A stretch of 64,000 bases of DNA from Buchnera aphidicola (Schlechtendalia peitan) (GCA_039830055.1 CP140043.1:62001-126000); one strand, 5' to 3'; shown: positions 11,663 through 20,621, counted from the stretch's first letter. Translations and numbers: made by a program. The notes: a model not told the origin generated them from the letters alone.

Positions 11663-12507
11663 TTACAGTGGTAAATTTGATAGTTCCTGATAACCTGATA
11701 TTAATTTATTTCTAACTTGAGTTGCAGCTTCGGTTAACACTAAAGATTTTTGAATATTGACAAAAAAGTTGTTTAAATTTTTGTATTGGCTATCTTCTAC
11801 AATACTTCTAGGTGTTTCTTCTGCTTCTTTTCGATTATTACCAGATAAATTTAATGTATCTTTTACATAATCCATGATTTTTTGTGGTAATGCTTCTACA
11901 TCTTTTTGATTATTACCAGATAAATTTAATGTATCTTTGACATAATCCATGATTTTTTGTGGTAATGCTTTAATGCTTCTACATCTTTTCGATTATTACC
12001 AGATAAATTTAATGTATCTTTGACATAATCCATGATTTTTTGTGGTAATGCTTCTACATCTTTTTTAGTATTAGCAGATAAATTTAATGTATCTTTTACA
12101 TAATCCATGATTTTTTGTGGTAATGCTTCTACATCTTTTTGATTATTACCAGATAAATTTAATGTATCTTTGACATAATCCATGATTTTTTGTGGTAATG
12201 CTTCTACATCTTTTTGATTATTACCAGATAAATTTAATGTATCTTTGACATAATCCATGATTTTTTGTGGTAATGCTTCTTCGTCTTTTTTACTAATATC
12301 AAATAAATTAAATGTATCTTTTAGATAATCTATAAAATTTTTAGGTTTTTCTTCTGTTTCTTTATGATTATCATCAGATAAGTGTAATGTATCTTTTACA
12401 TAACCTATAAGTTTTTTTGGCAGTGCTTCTGCTTTTATACCTATATCTATTAAAGTACTAAGAGCAGTTAGTATGTTAATACTATCTTGCATAGTTTCAG
12501 TAAACAT
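11663..12507 (-). pseudogene. fliE: FliE basal-body protein, repeat-expanded and frame-disrupted
   Basis: FliE links the flagellar MS ring to the rod. Two facts identify it. Its C-terminus NIQKSLVLTEAATQVRNKL followed by ISGYQELSNLPL resembles the E. coli FliE tail (QVRNKLVAAYQEVMSMQV). It also faces fliF divergently, the position of fliE in E. coli. The start is the ATG at 12507 with ggag just upstream; a TTG four codons earlier is less likely. The central part has become eight 25-residue repeats. An 8-bp tandem duplication at 11963-11978 shifts the frame in unit six, so translation from 12507 stops at 11926 with a missense tail. Without it the protein would have 278 residues: 28 N-terminal, 200 repeat, 50 C-terminal. 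One repeat would give 103, against 104 in E. coli. An in-frame ATG at 11950 opens a 95-residue frame with two repeats and the intact tail, which might still make a FliE-sized protein. Confidence 0.82.
11816..12423 (-). repeat. eight 75-bp tandem repeats inside fliE
   Basis: Eight contiguous 75-base units lie in phase with no spacer. Conserved marks recur at 11873, 11948, 12031, 12106, 12181, 12256, 12331 and 12406. All steps are 75 except one of 83, which contains the 8-bp duplication. The protein unit is LPQKIMDYVKDTLNLSGNN followed by QKDVEA. The first two units (5' end of the gene) are diverged, and the last six are nearly identical in DNA, which points to recent amplification. Confidence 0.92.
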
Positions 12508-12707
12508 ATTTATCTCCAAAAAAAATAATATTACTTCGTAAATATTAACATAAAGTCTAAACGGAGCAAAATATTAAAATATTTAAAAATGTCTTTTTTT
12601 AATTTATTCTATTGTAAAAAGTGATATTAATGATTATTGTCGTATAGTAAGTTTATTTAGTCAATACACAATAATAAATTATATACAGTTTTTTAAAGGA
12701 ATAATTC

Positions 12708-14381
12708 ATGAATGTTGGTGTTAAACATAAATTTAATGTAAAAGACAAAAATAAAAAACCTTATTTTTCATTGTATGCTCTTTTTAATGTTCGTACTATC
12801 ATTGCGATATCGTCAATATTATCGATAATTATATTTTTTTTATTTGTATTTAAATCATCGAATTATCATATTCTTTATAATAGTTTATCTAACGAAGATG
12901 AAAAATTGATTATTTCTCAATTGACTCGAATGAATATTCCATTTAAATTTAGTGATGATCACAAGAGTTTATTGGTACCAGAAAACCAAATACGAAAAAT
13001 TCAAGAAAATTTGTTTGAACAAGGATTGCCAAAAGGAAATAGTATTGGATTTGAATTATTAGATCAGGAAAAATTTGGTATTAGTCAATTTAATGAACAA
13101 ATAAATTATCAAAGAGCTTTAGAAGGAGAATTGGCAAGAAGTATACAACAACTCGATAATGTTAAGACAGCTAGAGTACATATAGCATTACCAAAACCTT
13201 CATTATTTGTTCAAGACAGTAAACTTCCATCAGCATCTATAATTTTAGGAATAAAAGATGGTTTAAATATCAATTCGAGTCAAATTAATGCGATTTTACA
13301 TATGGTTTCCGGAAGTATATCTGGTTTGCCCATTGAAAATATTACTATTATTGATCATGCAGGAAGATTGTTAAATAGTGATGATTCTTTTGATAGTAAT
13401 ATTGATAATACGCGATTAAAATATTACGATTTAATTGAAGAACATTATAAGAAAAGGATTGAAAATATTTTAATACCATTAGTTGGACCGAATAATGTAC
13501 ATGCGCAAGTTACGGCTCAAATAAATTTTGATAAAAAAGAAAGTACAGAGGAAAAATATAAACCAAATTATAGTAATGATAGTAAGTCTATTCGGTCTCA
13601 TCATAGTAGTAGTAATACTGAGTTAAATGAAAAGTATATCGATGGTTCTATTCCTTCTAATTCTTTTTCTAATAAGATGAAGAATTTTTCTAAAAAATTA
13701 TCGTCTGATGCTCACAATACAAACCATAATTTGTCTGAAGAATTATCGTTAAATAATAGTTCTAATAAAAATTTTGAAAACGTATCGATATTACCAAAGT
13801 CTAGTCTTAATCAAGATTATATTGTCAATTATGAATTAGATCATACTATTTTTCATAGTAAATTTCAGATAGGTGATATTAAACGTTTATCTGCTGCGGT
13901 TGTAATAAATTATGTTCGTGATAAAAATGGAGAATTAGTATCATTAAGTCCATATCAAATTAAAAGAATTGAACATTTAATTCAAGAATCCATTGGATTT
14001 TCTTCAGAAAGGGGGGATACTATTTCTGTAGTTAGTGCACTTTTTATGAAACCTCCAGTTAATATTTATAAAAGTGTTTCTTTTTGGAATCAACCTCTAT
14101 TTTTAAATATGTTATTTAAATACGGGCTACCAGTATTTTTTGCTATAATTATAATTTATTTATTGTATAGAATATTTTTTTCTAAAAAAGTTATAGTTAC
14201 AAATAAGTTAGATAATAATGGTTTTAAAAATACATCAGAGAATAATAAAAATATAGTCAGTACGACCATAGGTAGTTCGAAAGGTACATCTATGAATGAA
14301 GGGTTTAATAATTTATCTAAAAATGATCCACATACTATAGTAATGATTATTCGAGAATGGATGGGTGGTAATAAAAAATGA
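12708..14381 (+). CDS. fliF: flagellar MS-ring protein FliF
   Basis: FliF forms the membrane ring that is the base of the flagellar body and its export gate housing. The 557-residue product is full length (E. coli 552). It has two membrane spans, about residues 28-47 and 450-470. The conserved ring-building domain lies between them (LARSIQQLDNVKTARVHIA, about 140-160), followed by a Ser/Asn-rich variable stretch. The C-terminal FliG-binding tail ends in DPHTIVMIIREWMGG. A ribosome-binding site (aaagga) precedes the ATG. It starts the plus-strand cluster fliFGHIJK and overlaps fliG by 4 bases. The 200-base gap to fliE must contain both divergent promoters. Confidence 0.96.
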   Translation: MNVGVKHKFNVKDKNKKPYFSLYALFNVRTIIAISSILSIIIFFLFVFKSSNYHILYNSLSNEDEKLIISQLTRMNIPFKFSDDHKSLLVPENQIRKIQENLFEQGLPKGNSIGFELLDQEKFGISQFNEQINYQRALEGELARSIQQLDNVKTARVHIALPKPSLFVQDSKLPSASIILGIKDGLNINSSQINAILHMVSGSISGLPIENITIIDHAGRLLNSDDSFDSNIDNTRLKYYDLIEEHYKKRIENILIPLVGPNNVHAQVTAQINFDKKESTEEKYKPNYSNDSKSIRSHHSSSNTELNEKYIDGSIPSNSFSNKMKNFSKKLSSDAHNTNHNLSEELSLNNSSNKNFENVSILPKSSLNQDYIVNYELDHTIFHSKFQIGDIKRLSAAVVINYVRDKNGELVSLSPYQIKRIEHLIQESIGFSSERGDTISVVSALFMKPPVNIYKSVSFWNQPLFLNMLFKYGLPVFFAIIIIYLLYRIFFSKKVIVTNKLDNNGFKNTSENNKNIVSTTIGSSKGTSMNEGFNNLSKNDPHTIVMIIREWMGGNKK

Positions 14382-15331
14382 TGAATATAGATGGTATTAA
14401 AAAAAGTGCTATTCTATTAATTACTATTGGTTCAGATCGAGCGATTGAAGTATTAAAAGAACTCTCTTTTTCAGAAATTCAAGATCTAATTAGATGTATG
14501 TTTAGTTTAACTACAATTCCTCGTACTATTGTAGATCAAGTTTTGTCTGAGTTTAATAGTTATATTTCCGCAGATAATGCAAAAACTATGGTAAATAAAA
14601 ATTATGTTATTACATTATCTAAGAAGGTATTAGGACATGATAATTCAGTAGATTATTTAAATGAATTTAAAGACAATGAAAACATTATTTATGGAATTAA
14701 AAAATTGAATATGATTGATCCTAAAAATATTTCTATTTTAATACGTAACGAAAATCCTCAAGTTATTGCAGCAATACTAATTTATTTAGATCGTCATCAA
14801 TCAGTAGCGGTCTTGTCTTATTTAGAAGAAAATCTGAGTTTAGATGTGATCTCGAGAATAGCTAAGTTTACTAGTTTAACGAAATCCGGAAAAAGTGAAT
14901 TAGTTAGAATTATTAATTATATATTAAAGCGTAGTAAAAAGATTACATGTAAAACAAACGGAATTGCAACTATTATAGAACTTCTAAAATTAATGAAGTA
15001 TGATCAAGAACAAAACATCATAAGGAAGATTGAAAAATCTGATAAAGAATTAGCAGAAATTATTAAATTTAATACGTTTTTATTTGAAGATATTATAAAT
15101 TTAGATGATGATTATATTAAGGTTTTAATTAAAGAAGTAACATTAGATGAATTATCAGCAGCTTTAATCACATCTGATGAGTTATTACAACAAAAAATTT
15201 TAAACAATATGTCAAAAGAAGATGCTGATTATGTACGTAATTTTTTTATTAATAATTCTGCTATATCAAAAGACTTTATTAAAGAAAAGCAGAATTATTT
15301 GTTAAAAAAGATTAAAAATTTTTTAAAATAA
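14378..15331 (+). CDS. fliG: flagellar switch protein FliG lacking torque residues
   Basis: FliG sits on the cytoplasmic face of FliF and in motile cells interacts with the MotA stator. The 317-residue product (E. coli 331) aligns end to end, including a middle-domain segment resembling E. coli HPQIIATILVHL (here NPQVIAAILIYL) and the armadillo-type C-domain. Aligned by eye with E. coli, all five charged residues implicated in torque are replaced: Lys264 to Ile, Arg281 to Glu, Asp288 to Asn, Asp289 to Phe and Arg297 to Ser. The protein therefore looks kept as a structural ring part and not as a rotor. It overlaps fliF by ATGA and is 37 bases before fliH. Confidence 0.95.
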   Translation: MMNIDGIKKSAILLITIGSDRAIEVLKELSFSEIQDLIRCMFSLTTIPRTIVDQVLSEFNSYISADNAKTMVNKNYVITLSKKVLGHDNSVDYLNEFKDNENIIYGIKKLNMIDPKNISILIRNENPQVIAAILIYLDRHQSVAVLSYLEENLSLDVISRIAKFTSLTKSGKSELVRIINYILKRSKKITCKTNGIATIIELLKLMKYDQEQNIIRKIEKSDKELAEIIKFNTFLFEDIINLDDDYIKVLIKEVTLDELSAALITSDELLQQKILNNMSKEDADYVRNFFINNSAISKDFIKEKQNYLLKKIKNFLK

Positions 15332-15368
15332 TATATATCATATATAAATTTAAAGTATAGGAGTATTC

Positions 15369-16067
15369 ATGCTTCAACGTGTATCAAAAATAATTTGGAA
15401 AAAGTGGTATCCTGAAGAAATAAAAATAAATAATGATAATATGTGTGATAGAAATATTAAAGTTAACAAAAAAAAATATGATGAGAAAAAAAAAATAATT
15501 AATGTTGAAAATAATAATTTTATTTCTAAAATAGATCAAAATGTTTATCAGACAGAATATGACAATGGATATAAAGAAGGTTTTTGTAAGGGTAAAGAAG
15601 AAGGATTAGTTTCAGGACTTAATAAGGCATTATTGGAATTTAATGAAAAACATAATTGCATATTGATAAAGATAGATAATTTTTTATTAAATTTTGAACA
15701 ATCTTTAGCAATGTTAGATGATGTCATTTCATCTAAGTTAGTGCACTTAGCTTTAAATATAGCAAAAAAAGTTATAGAGAGTACTTCAATTAAGGATGAT
15801 AAAAATTTGTTAAAAAAAATAAAAACAATATTGAAAAATGAAAAAATTTCTTTTAATAAACCACATTTATTAATTCATCCTGATGATAAAAAAATCGTTG
15901 AAAGTAATTTTGGAACAATATTTGTTAAATATGGCTGGAAAATTTTTTATGATGATAAAGTATCTAGAGGAGGATGTATAGTTTCTTCAGGAGACACTGT
16001 ATTAGATTCAACTATTTTTAGTCGTTGGACTGAATTATGTAAACTAGTGTTAAGGAAAGAAGAATAA
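15369..16067 (+). CDS. fliH: flagellar export regulator FliH
   Basis: FliH binds and controls the export ATPase FliI and docks it to the basal body. The 232-residue product is near the family length (E. coli 228). A glycine-spaced segment YDNGYKEGFCKGKEEG near residue 60 is the typical FliH GxxxG-like stretch before a predicted coiled coil. The C-terminal domain matches the family with LIHPDD and RGGCIVSSGDTVLDST. A ribosome-binding site (agga) precedes the ATG. Its stop overlaps the fliI start by one base, so the two are probably translationally coupled. Confidence 0.93.
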   Translation: MLQRVSKIIWKKWYPEEIKINNDNMCDRNIKVNKKKYDEKKKIINVENNNFISKIDQNVYQTEYDNGYKEGFCKGKEEGLVSGLNKALLEFNEKHNCILIKIDNFLLNFEQSLAMLDDVISSKLVHLALNIAKKVIESTSIKDDKNLLKKIKTILKNEKISFNKPHLLIHPDDKKIVESNFGTIFVKYGWKIFYDDKVSRGGCIVSSGDTVLDSTIFSRWTELCKLVLRKEE

Positions 16068-17431
16068 TGACTTTACGAGTAAAAAATTGGATTAAGAATT
16101 TGTCTATTTGTGAAAAAAAAATAAATCATCTTTCTAGTATTATAAATTATGGACGTTTAGTAGGATTTAATGGATCTATTTTGGAAGTGAGTGGTTTGCA
16201 ATTACCAATAGGGTCGATTTGTTTTATAGAAAGACAGTTAGAAATCGATAATATTGATGAAGTTGAAGCTGAAGTTGTAGGTTTTAAAAATAATAGATTG
16301 TTTTTAATGCCTTTAAGAAGTATAAATAGCATTATTTCTGGTGCTTTAGTGCGACCTAAGATATTAGATGGTAAATATTATGTTATTAATGAACTGCCAA
16401 TATATAAGGGATTATTAGGACGAATATTAGATAGTACTGGAAAACCATTAGATAATTTAAAAGTAATTGATAAAAAGTATAAAAAAGCATTATCTAATAC
16501 TATTATTAATCCATTGCATCGAAAACCAATTTCAAACGTTTTAGATACTGGAATTCGTGCTATAAATGCACTGTTAACTATTGGGCGAGGTCAGAGAATT
16601 GGATTATTTTCTAGTTCTGGTTTAGGAAAAAGTGTATTACTTGGAATGATGACTAAATATACTGAAGCTGATGTAGTAGTATTAGGCTTAATAGGAGAGC
16701 GTGGAAGAGAAGTTAAAGAGTTCATTGAAACTATTCTTACTAAAGAAGCTCGTAAAAGATCAGTTGTAATTGCATCTCCTGCTGAATTTTCGTCATTATT
16801 ACAAGTACAAGGTGCTAATTATGCTGTTCGAATCGCTGAGTATTTTAGAGATAAAAATTTTCATGTATTATTAATAATAGATTCTTTAACACGTTTTGCT
16901 ATGGCGCATCGAGAAATATCTTTATCAATAGGAGAATTTCCTGCTACTAAGGGTTATCCTCCTTCTGTTTTTTCTAAAATATCTGCTCTAATAGAACGAG
17001 CAGGTAATGGACGAACTAATAGTGGTTCTATTACTGCATTTTGTACAGTTTTAACAGAAGAAGAAGAAAAATATGATCCTATTGCAGATTCTGCACGTTC
17101 TATTTTAGATGGACATATCGTATTATCTCGTGAATATGCTGAATCAGGTCATTATCCTGCTATTAATATTGAAACTTCTATTAGTAGAGTTATGCCAAGT
17201 ATTGTCGATTCTATACATAATTCTAAAGCTAGTCGTTTAAAAAAATTACTTTCATGCTATCAGCGTAATCGAGATTTAATTAATTTAGGGGCATACGTTT
17301 CGGGTACTAATGTAGAATTGGATACAGCTATTACTTTATTTCCTAAATTAGAAAAATTTTTACAACAGGGAATGTATGAAAAAAGTACTTTTCATGAATC
17401 TAAAAATGATTTATATGCATTATTTAATTAA
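16067..17431 (+). CDS. fliI: flagellar type III export ATPase FliI
   Basis: FliI is the ATPase of the flagellar type III export apparatus, related to F1-ATPase beta. The 454-residue protein is full length (E. coli 457). It has the Walker A loop GLFSSSGLGKSVLL near residue 180, GLIGERGREVKEF, the Walker B strand VLLIIDSLTRFAMAHRE, and the FPATKGYPPSVFSK and EEKYDPIADSARSILDGH blocks typical of export ATPases. Catalytic residues look intact, in contrast to the rotor parts, so the export function appears to be under selection. It follows fliH with a one-base overlap and precedes the frameshifted fliJ. Confidence 0.97.
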   Translation: MTLRVKNWIKNLSICEKKINHLSSIINYGRLVGFNGSILEVSGLQLPIGSICFIERQLEIDNIDEVEAEVVGFKNNRLFLMPLRSINSIISGALVRPKILDGKYYVINELPIYKGLLGRILDSTGKPLDNLKVIDKKYKKALSNTIINPLHRKPISNVLDTGIRAINALLTIGRGQRIGLFSSSGLGKSVLLGMMTKYTEADVVVLGLIGERGREVKEFIETILTKEARKRSVVIASPAEFSSLLQVQGANYAVRIAEYFRDKNFHVLLIIDSLTRFAMAHREISLSIGEFPATKGYPPSVFSKISALIERAGNGRTNSGSITAFCTVLTEEEEKYDPIADSARSILDGHIVLSREYAESGHYPAINIETSISRVMPSIVDSIHNSKASRLKKLLSCYQRNRDLINLGAYVSGTNVELDTAITLFPKLEKFLQQGMYEKSTFHESKNDLYALFN

Positions 17432-17446
17432 TGGAAAATAAAATAT

Positions 17447-17889
17447 ATGTTTAAAAATAAAAAATTAATTAATTTATTAAAAAAAATAAGTAAAAAAAAA
17501 GTCAAGAGTTATTTCTTATTTTAAATATTATTATATTAAATAAGAAAAAAATTCAAGAACAGATTGATTTATTGTTAAGATATAAAAAAGAATATCTTTC
17601 AAAACTAAATTTTAAAGTATCTCAAGGTATTTTAGGATGTGAACTAAAAAATTATGATTATTTTATTACATCTTTAATTCATAGTATTAATAATCAAACA
17701 AAAGTAATACAAAAATATGAAAATCAGTATCAAAAATATTTTGTTTTATGGAGAGATAATCAATATAAATTAAAACTGTGGAATATTATATCTTCGAAGT
17801 TATCAGATTACCATTTTAAAATAGAACAATTAGAAGAACAAAGGCAACTTGATGAGTGTGTTCAAAAATCTTTTTCAAAAAATAGGTAA
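17447..17889 (+). CDS. fliJ: flagellar export chaperone FliJ, split by a poly(A) frameshift
   Basis: FliJ is a coiled-coil stalk protein that helps FliI and recycles export chaperones. The ATG at 17447 opens MFKNKKLINLLKKISKKK and then hits a stop at 17522. From the run of nine A at 17492-17500 the next frame continues without a stop to 17889, giving SQELF and later LLRYKKEY. Adding one A joins the two frames into exactly 147 residues, the E. coli length. The 40-residue stretch equivalent to E. coli LKDL...QNEY then aligns without gaps. Transcription slippage on poly(A) is known to rescue such genes in Buchnera and Blochmannia, so I list it as a coding sequence and not as a dead gene. A TTG at 17572 could give only the C-terminal 105 residues. 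Confidence 0.8.
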
Positions 17890-17901
17890 GTTATTATCTT
17901 T

Positions 17902-19074
17902 ATGTCTAAAATTATTGATATAGTTCGAAATACTTCTTTATATATAGCAAAACATAATCGTAGTAGATTATTATCTAAAAAAACTTCTAAATCGTTTATA
18001 GAAATTTTGAATAAAAATCTTATTACTAAAAAAAATAATATTAAAATATATACAAATATTAAAACAAATATAGTTAAAAATTTTCTTAAGACTATTTGTT
18101 TAATTAATAACAGTGAATACGAAAATGGTTTTTTTAGAAGTAAAGAGTATTCTTTTAATGATTTTCTTTTAAATTTAAATATTTCAAATACACGACATGT
18201 GTGTTATTTAGATTTTATTAAAGAATTTTTACATTTTAAAGAATCGTCTAAAAATTATAAAATGTATGATTGTATTAAAAAAAATTTTTATCTGTTATTG
18301 AATAAAGATGTGAAAAATATTAATTATTTATATAATATTAAACGTTTATGTATTTATAAATTAAAAAATGTATTTTTAAAATTGATGCATTCTGTAGGTT
18401 TAATAGTTAATTCTTTAATATTAAAAAATAAAATGTTTACGTCAGTCTTAGATGTAAATTTCGTAGTAAGTTTGAGTAATTTTTTAAAAAAAAAAGGATA
18501 TTATAAAAAGTATGCTTTTTTAATATTAGATTTAGTACAAATGATATATACATCTATGTTTTTTACAAATATTGAAAATAAGAACTGTATCAAAAAATTA
18601 GGTAATTTTGTATTTTATGATCTAAATAAAAATTTAGTTTATATAAATTGGATAAAATCTCTTTATAAAAAGTTTTTAACTGTTGTTTTATGCAATAAGA
18701 AAGTTGTAGAATTATTTTTAAATTCGCAATGTTTAGGATCTTTATTTATACGATTAAAAGTTAAAAAAAATAAATCAATTAAATTAGATTTAATATCTGA
18801 TAAAAAAATTGTAAAAAAAGTTTTAAGATCTGATATCTGTCATTTTAGACACGCTATTTTTAAAGCTGGTATTAGATTTGAAGATGTAACTATTCAACAT
18901 CGACATACTAATGATATTGATTTTTTAAAGAAATATCATAACTATAGAAGTTATATCATGTGTAATATTAATCATGTTATTACAAAAAATAGAAATAAGA
19001 ATGTTTTTAAACTATTTTTTTTAAATTTTAATCGTTCTTTTAGTAAACAAAACATCATTGATGTTTATATTTAA
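17902..19074 (+). CDS. fliK: flagellar hook-length control protein FliK
   Basis: FliK sets hook length and switches export specificity. The 390-residue product is weakly conserved and rich in Lys, Asn, Phe and Ile over its first 270 residues. The C-terminal switch domain is recognisable by pattern: GSLFIRLKVKKNKSIKLDL followed by VLRSDICHFRHAIFKAGIRF parallels E. coli LGEIHLSLKLDDN and LPMLRTSLAESGIQL. Position after fliJ and the closeness in length to E. coli (375) support the call. No filament genes are in the window, so only hook-type export may remain. It begins 12 bases after fliJ. Confidence 0.82.
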   Translation: MSKIIDIVRNTSLYIAKHNRSRLLSKKTSKSFIEILNKNLITKKNNIKIYTNIKTNIVKNFLKTICLINNSEYENGFFRSKEYSFNDFLLNLNISNTRHVCYLDFIKEFLHFKESSKNYKMYDCIKKNFYLLLNKDVKNINYLYNIKRLCIYKLKNVFLKLMHSVGLIVNSLILKNKMFTSVLDVNFVVSLSNFLKKKGYYKKYAFLILDLVQMIYTSMFFTNIENKNCIKKLGNFVFYDLNKNLVYINWIKSLYKKFLTVVLCNKKVVELFLNSQCLGSLFIRLKVKKNKSIKLDLISDKKIVKKVLRSDICHFRHAIFKAGIRFEDVTIQHRHTNDIDFLKKYHNYRSYIMCNINHVITKNRNKNVFKLFFLNFNRSFSKQNIIDVYI

Positions 19075-19220
19075 AAAATACAATATTTTAAGTAATTATT
19101 TCATCAAATAAATGTATACTAATTGTTTTATATAATAATTTCATTTTTAATTTAAGATAAAGTTGATATTTCATGATGTTGATATGTTTGTATATTAATA
19201 TTTATTTTTAAGGTATTTTA

Positions 19221-20168
19221 ATGGAAAACAATACTATTTTTCAAGTTAAAAAAAACAGTGTGAAAAATAACGTTAGGAAAATTTCTGAAACGTATGTTTA
19301 TAATGGACTAATAGATTATTATACGATATACAAAATAAAAAAATTTTTAAAAGAAATTTGCGTTTTTTTTTCAGAGAGAATTGCTAAAGTTTTATTTGAT
19401 GCTATAGATATTAATTTTAATGTAAAACTAAAAAAATTTGAATTAGTTCAGAGCAGCAATTATAAAGATATTTTTTTAAATTCAAGGTTTATAAATTCTT
19501 TTCATATAACTTCGAGTTTGGAAACAGGAATAATAAATTTTTCTGAAAATATAATATTATCTATTATAGATATATTATTTGGAGGTATTAATTTACATTA
19601 TCTTTCTGAAAATAATTTTCGAAAATTAACAATATCTGAAATGAATATTATGAAAAAAATATTAAATATCATTCAAGAAATATATAGTTTTTCTTGGAAA
19701 CAAAAATTCAATATAGATATTGAAATGTCTTGTTTTAAATTAATAAATGAAAGTGATGTTATAAAAATTTTTTCTAAAAACCCAATTTTTTTATCTACTA
19801 TTTTCCAAATAAAATTTGGCAATGTATCTGGATTATTAAATATAGGATTACCTTTAATTTTTATAAAAAGTTTAAAAAACACGTTAATGAATCAGAATAT
19901 TAATAATAATTGTAATAATAAAACGGGATTAGAAATAATAACATTACCAATGTTATATGATGTAAAAATCAATTTGAATGTTAAACTTGTAGATTTTTCA
20001 TTGTTGCTTTCTAGAATATTAAAGTTAAAAATTGGTGATATTATTCCTATACGTACTCCAGAAGATGATATTATAGCTTATACTAATAATATACCTGTAT
20101 TAGTAGGAAAATATAAGACGTATAGAAAAAAACATGCCTTTCTCTTGAAGAGTTTTTTTAATTTATAA
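19221..20168 (+). CDS. fliM: flagellar switch protein FliM without the CheY-binding motif
   Basis: FliM forms the main wall of the C-ring. The 315-residue product (E. coli 334) keeps the middle domain (GIINFSENIILSIIDILFGG) and the C-terminal SpoA-type domain (VKLVDFSLLLSRILKLKIGDIIPI). The N-terminal LSQAEIDALL-type motif that binds phosphorylated CheY is absent; the protein starts MENNTIFQVKKNSVKNN. This fits the absence of chemotaxis genes here. A ribosome-binding site (aagg) precedes the ATG. In E. coli fliL lies just upstream; the 146 bases after fliK contain no FliL. Confidence 0.92.
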   Translation: MENNTIFQVKKNSVKNNVRKISETYVYNGLIDYYTIYKIKKFLKEICVFFSERIAKVLFDAIDINFNVKLKKFELVQSSNYKDIFLNSRFINSFHITSSLETGIINFSENIILSIIDILFGGINLHYLSENNFRKLTISEMNIMKKILNIIQEIYSFSWKQKFNIDIEMSCFKLINESDVIKIFSKNPIFLSTIFQIKFGNVSGLLNIGLPLIFIKSLKNTLMNQNINNNCNNKTGLEIITLPMLYDVKINLNVKLVDFSLLLSRILKLKIGDIIPIRTPEDDIIAYTNNIPVLVGKYKTYRKKHAFLLKSFFNL

Positions 20169-20195
20169 TGAAGTAATTATTATGAGGCGATAACA

Positions 20196-20588
20196 ATGAA
20201 TAATAAAGATATTGCTGTGGAAAATACACACAACAAAAATACCAATAAATTAGATGCGACTGAAAACTTAAAAAAAGCTATAAATATAGATAGTAACGAA
20301 GTAAATGTAGAAAAATCTATACAAAAACATGACAACATGAATGTTGTTATTGATATTCCGATTAATGTTACAGTGGAATTAGGAAAAATAATTTTAAAAA
20401 TTAAAGATTTACTTAATTTGAGCAAAGATTCAATATTAACTTTGGATAAATATTCAGGTGAGCCATTAAATATATTAGTAAATAAACGTGTAATTGCAAG
20501 AGGAGAACTAGTCGTTGTAGAAGATAAATATGGAATTAGAATTACTGAAATTATTAATAATTCAGAAAATTTAAGTAACTTAAGTTAA
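20196..20588 (+). CDS. fliN: flagellar C-ring/export protein FliN
   Basis: FliN completes the C-ring and helps localise the FliH-FliI export complex. The 130-residue product is close to E. coli (137). An acidic, variable N-terminal half is followed by the conserved SpoA domain: VVIDIPINVTVELGKIILKI, then LDKYSGEPLNILVNKRVIARGELVVVEDKYGIRITEI. A gagg ribosome-binding site lies upstream. It is 27 bases after fliM and 33 bases before the fliO start. Confidence 0.95.
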   Translation: MNNKDIAVENTHNKNTNKLDATENLKKAINIDSNEVNVEKSIQKHDNMNVVIDIPINVTVELGKIILKIKDLLNLSKDSILTLDKYSGEPLNILVNKRVIARGELVVVEDKYGIRITEIINNSENLSNLS

Positions 20589-20621
20589 TATTTAAAACAT
20601 GAGAAATTATTTGTGTATACT

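Noticed and set aside
11816..12423. Possible CRISPR array
   Set aside because: The 75-bp repeats are contiguous, have no spacers, and stay in one reading frame except for one 8-bp duplication; they are coding repeats of fliE.
17572..17889. Short fliJ starting at TTG 17572 as the complete gene
   Set aside because: Upstream sequence in two frames matches the missing N-terminus of FliJ; a frameshifted full gene explains the data better.
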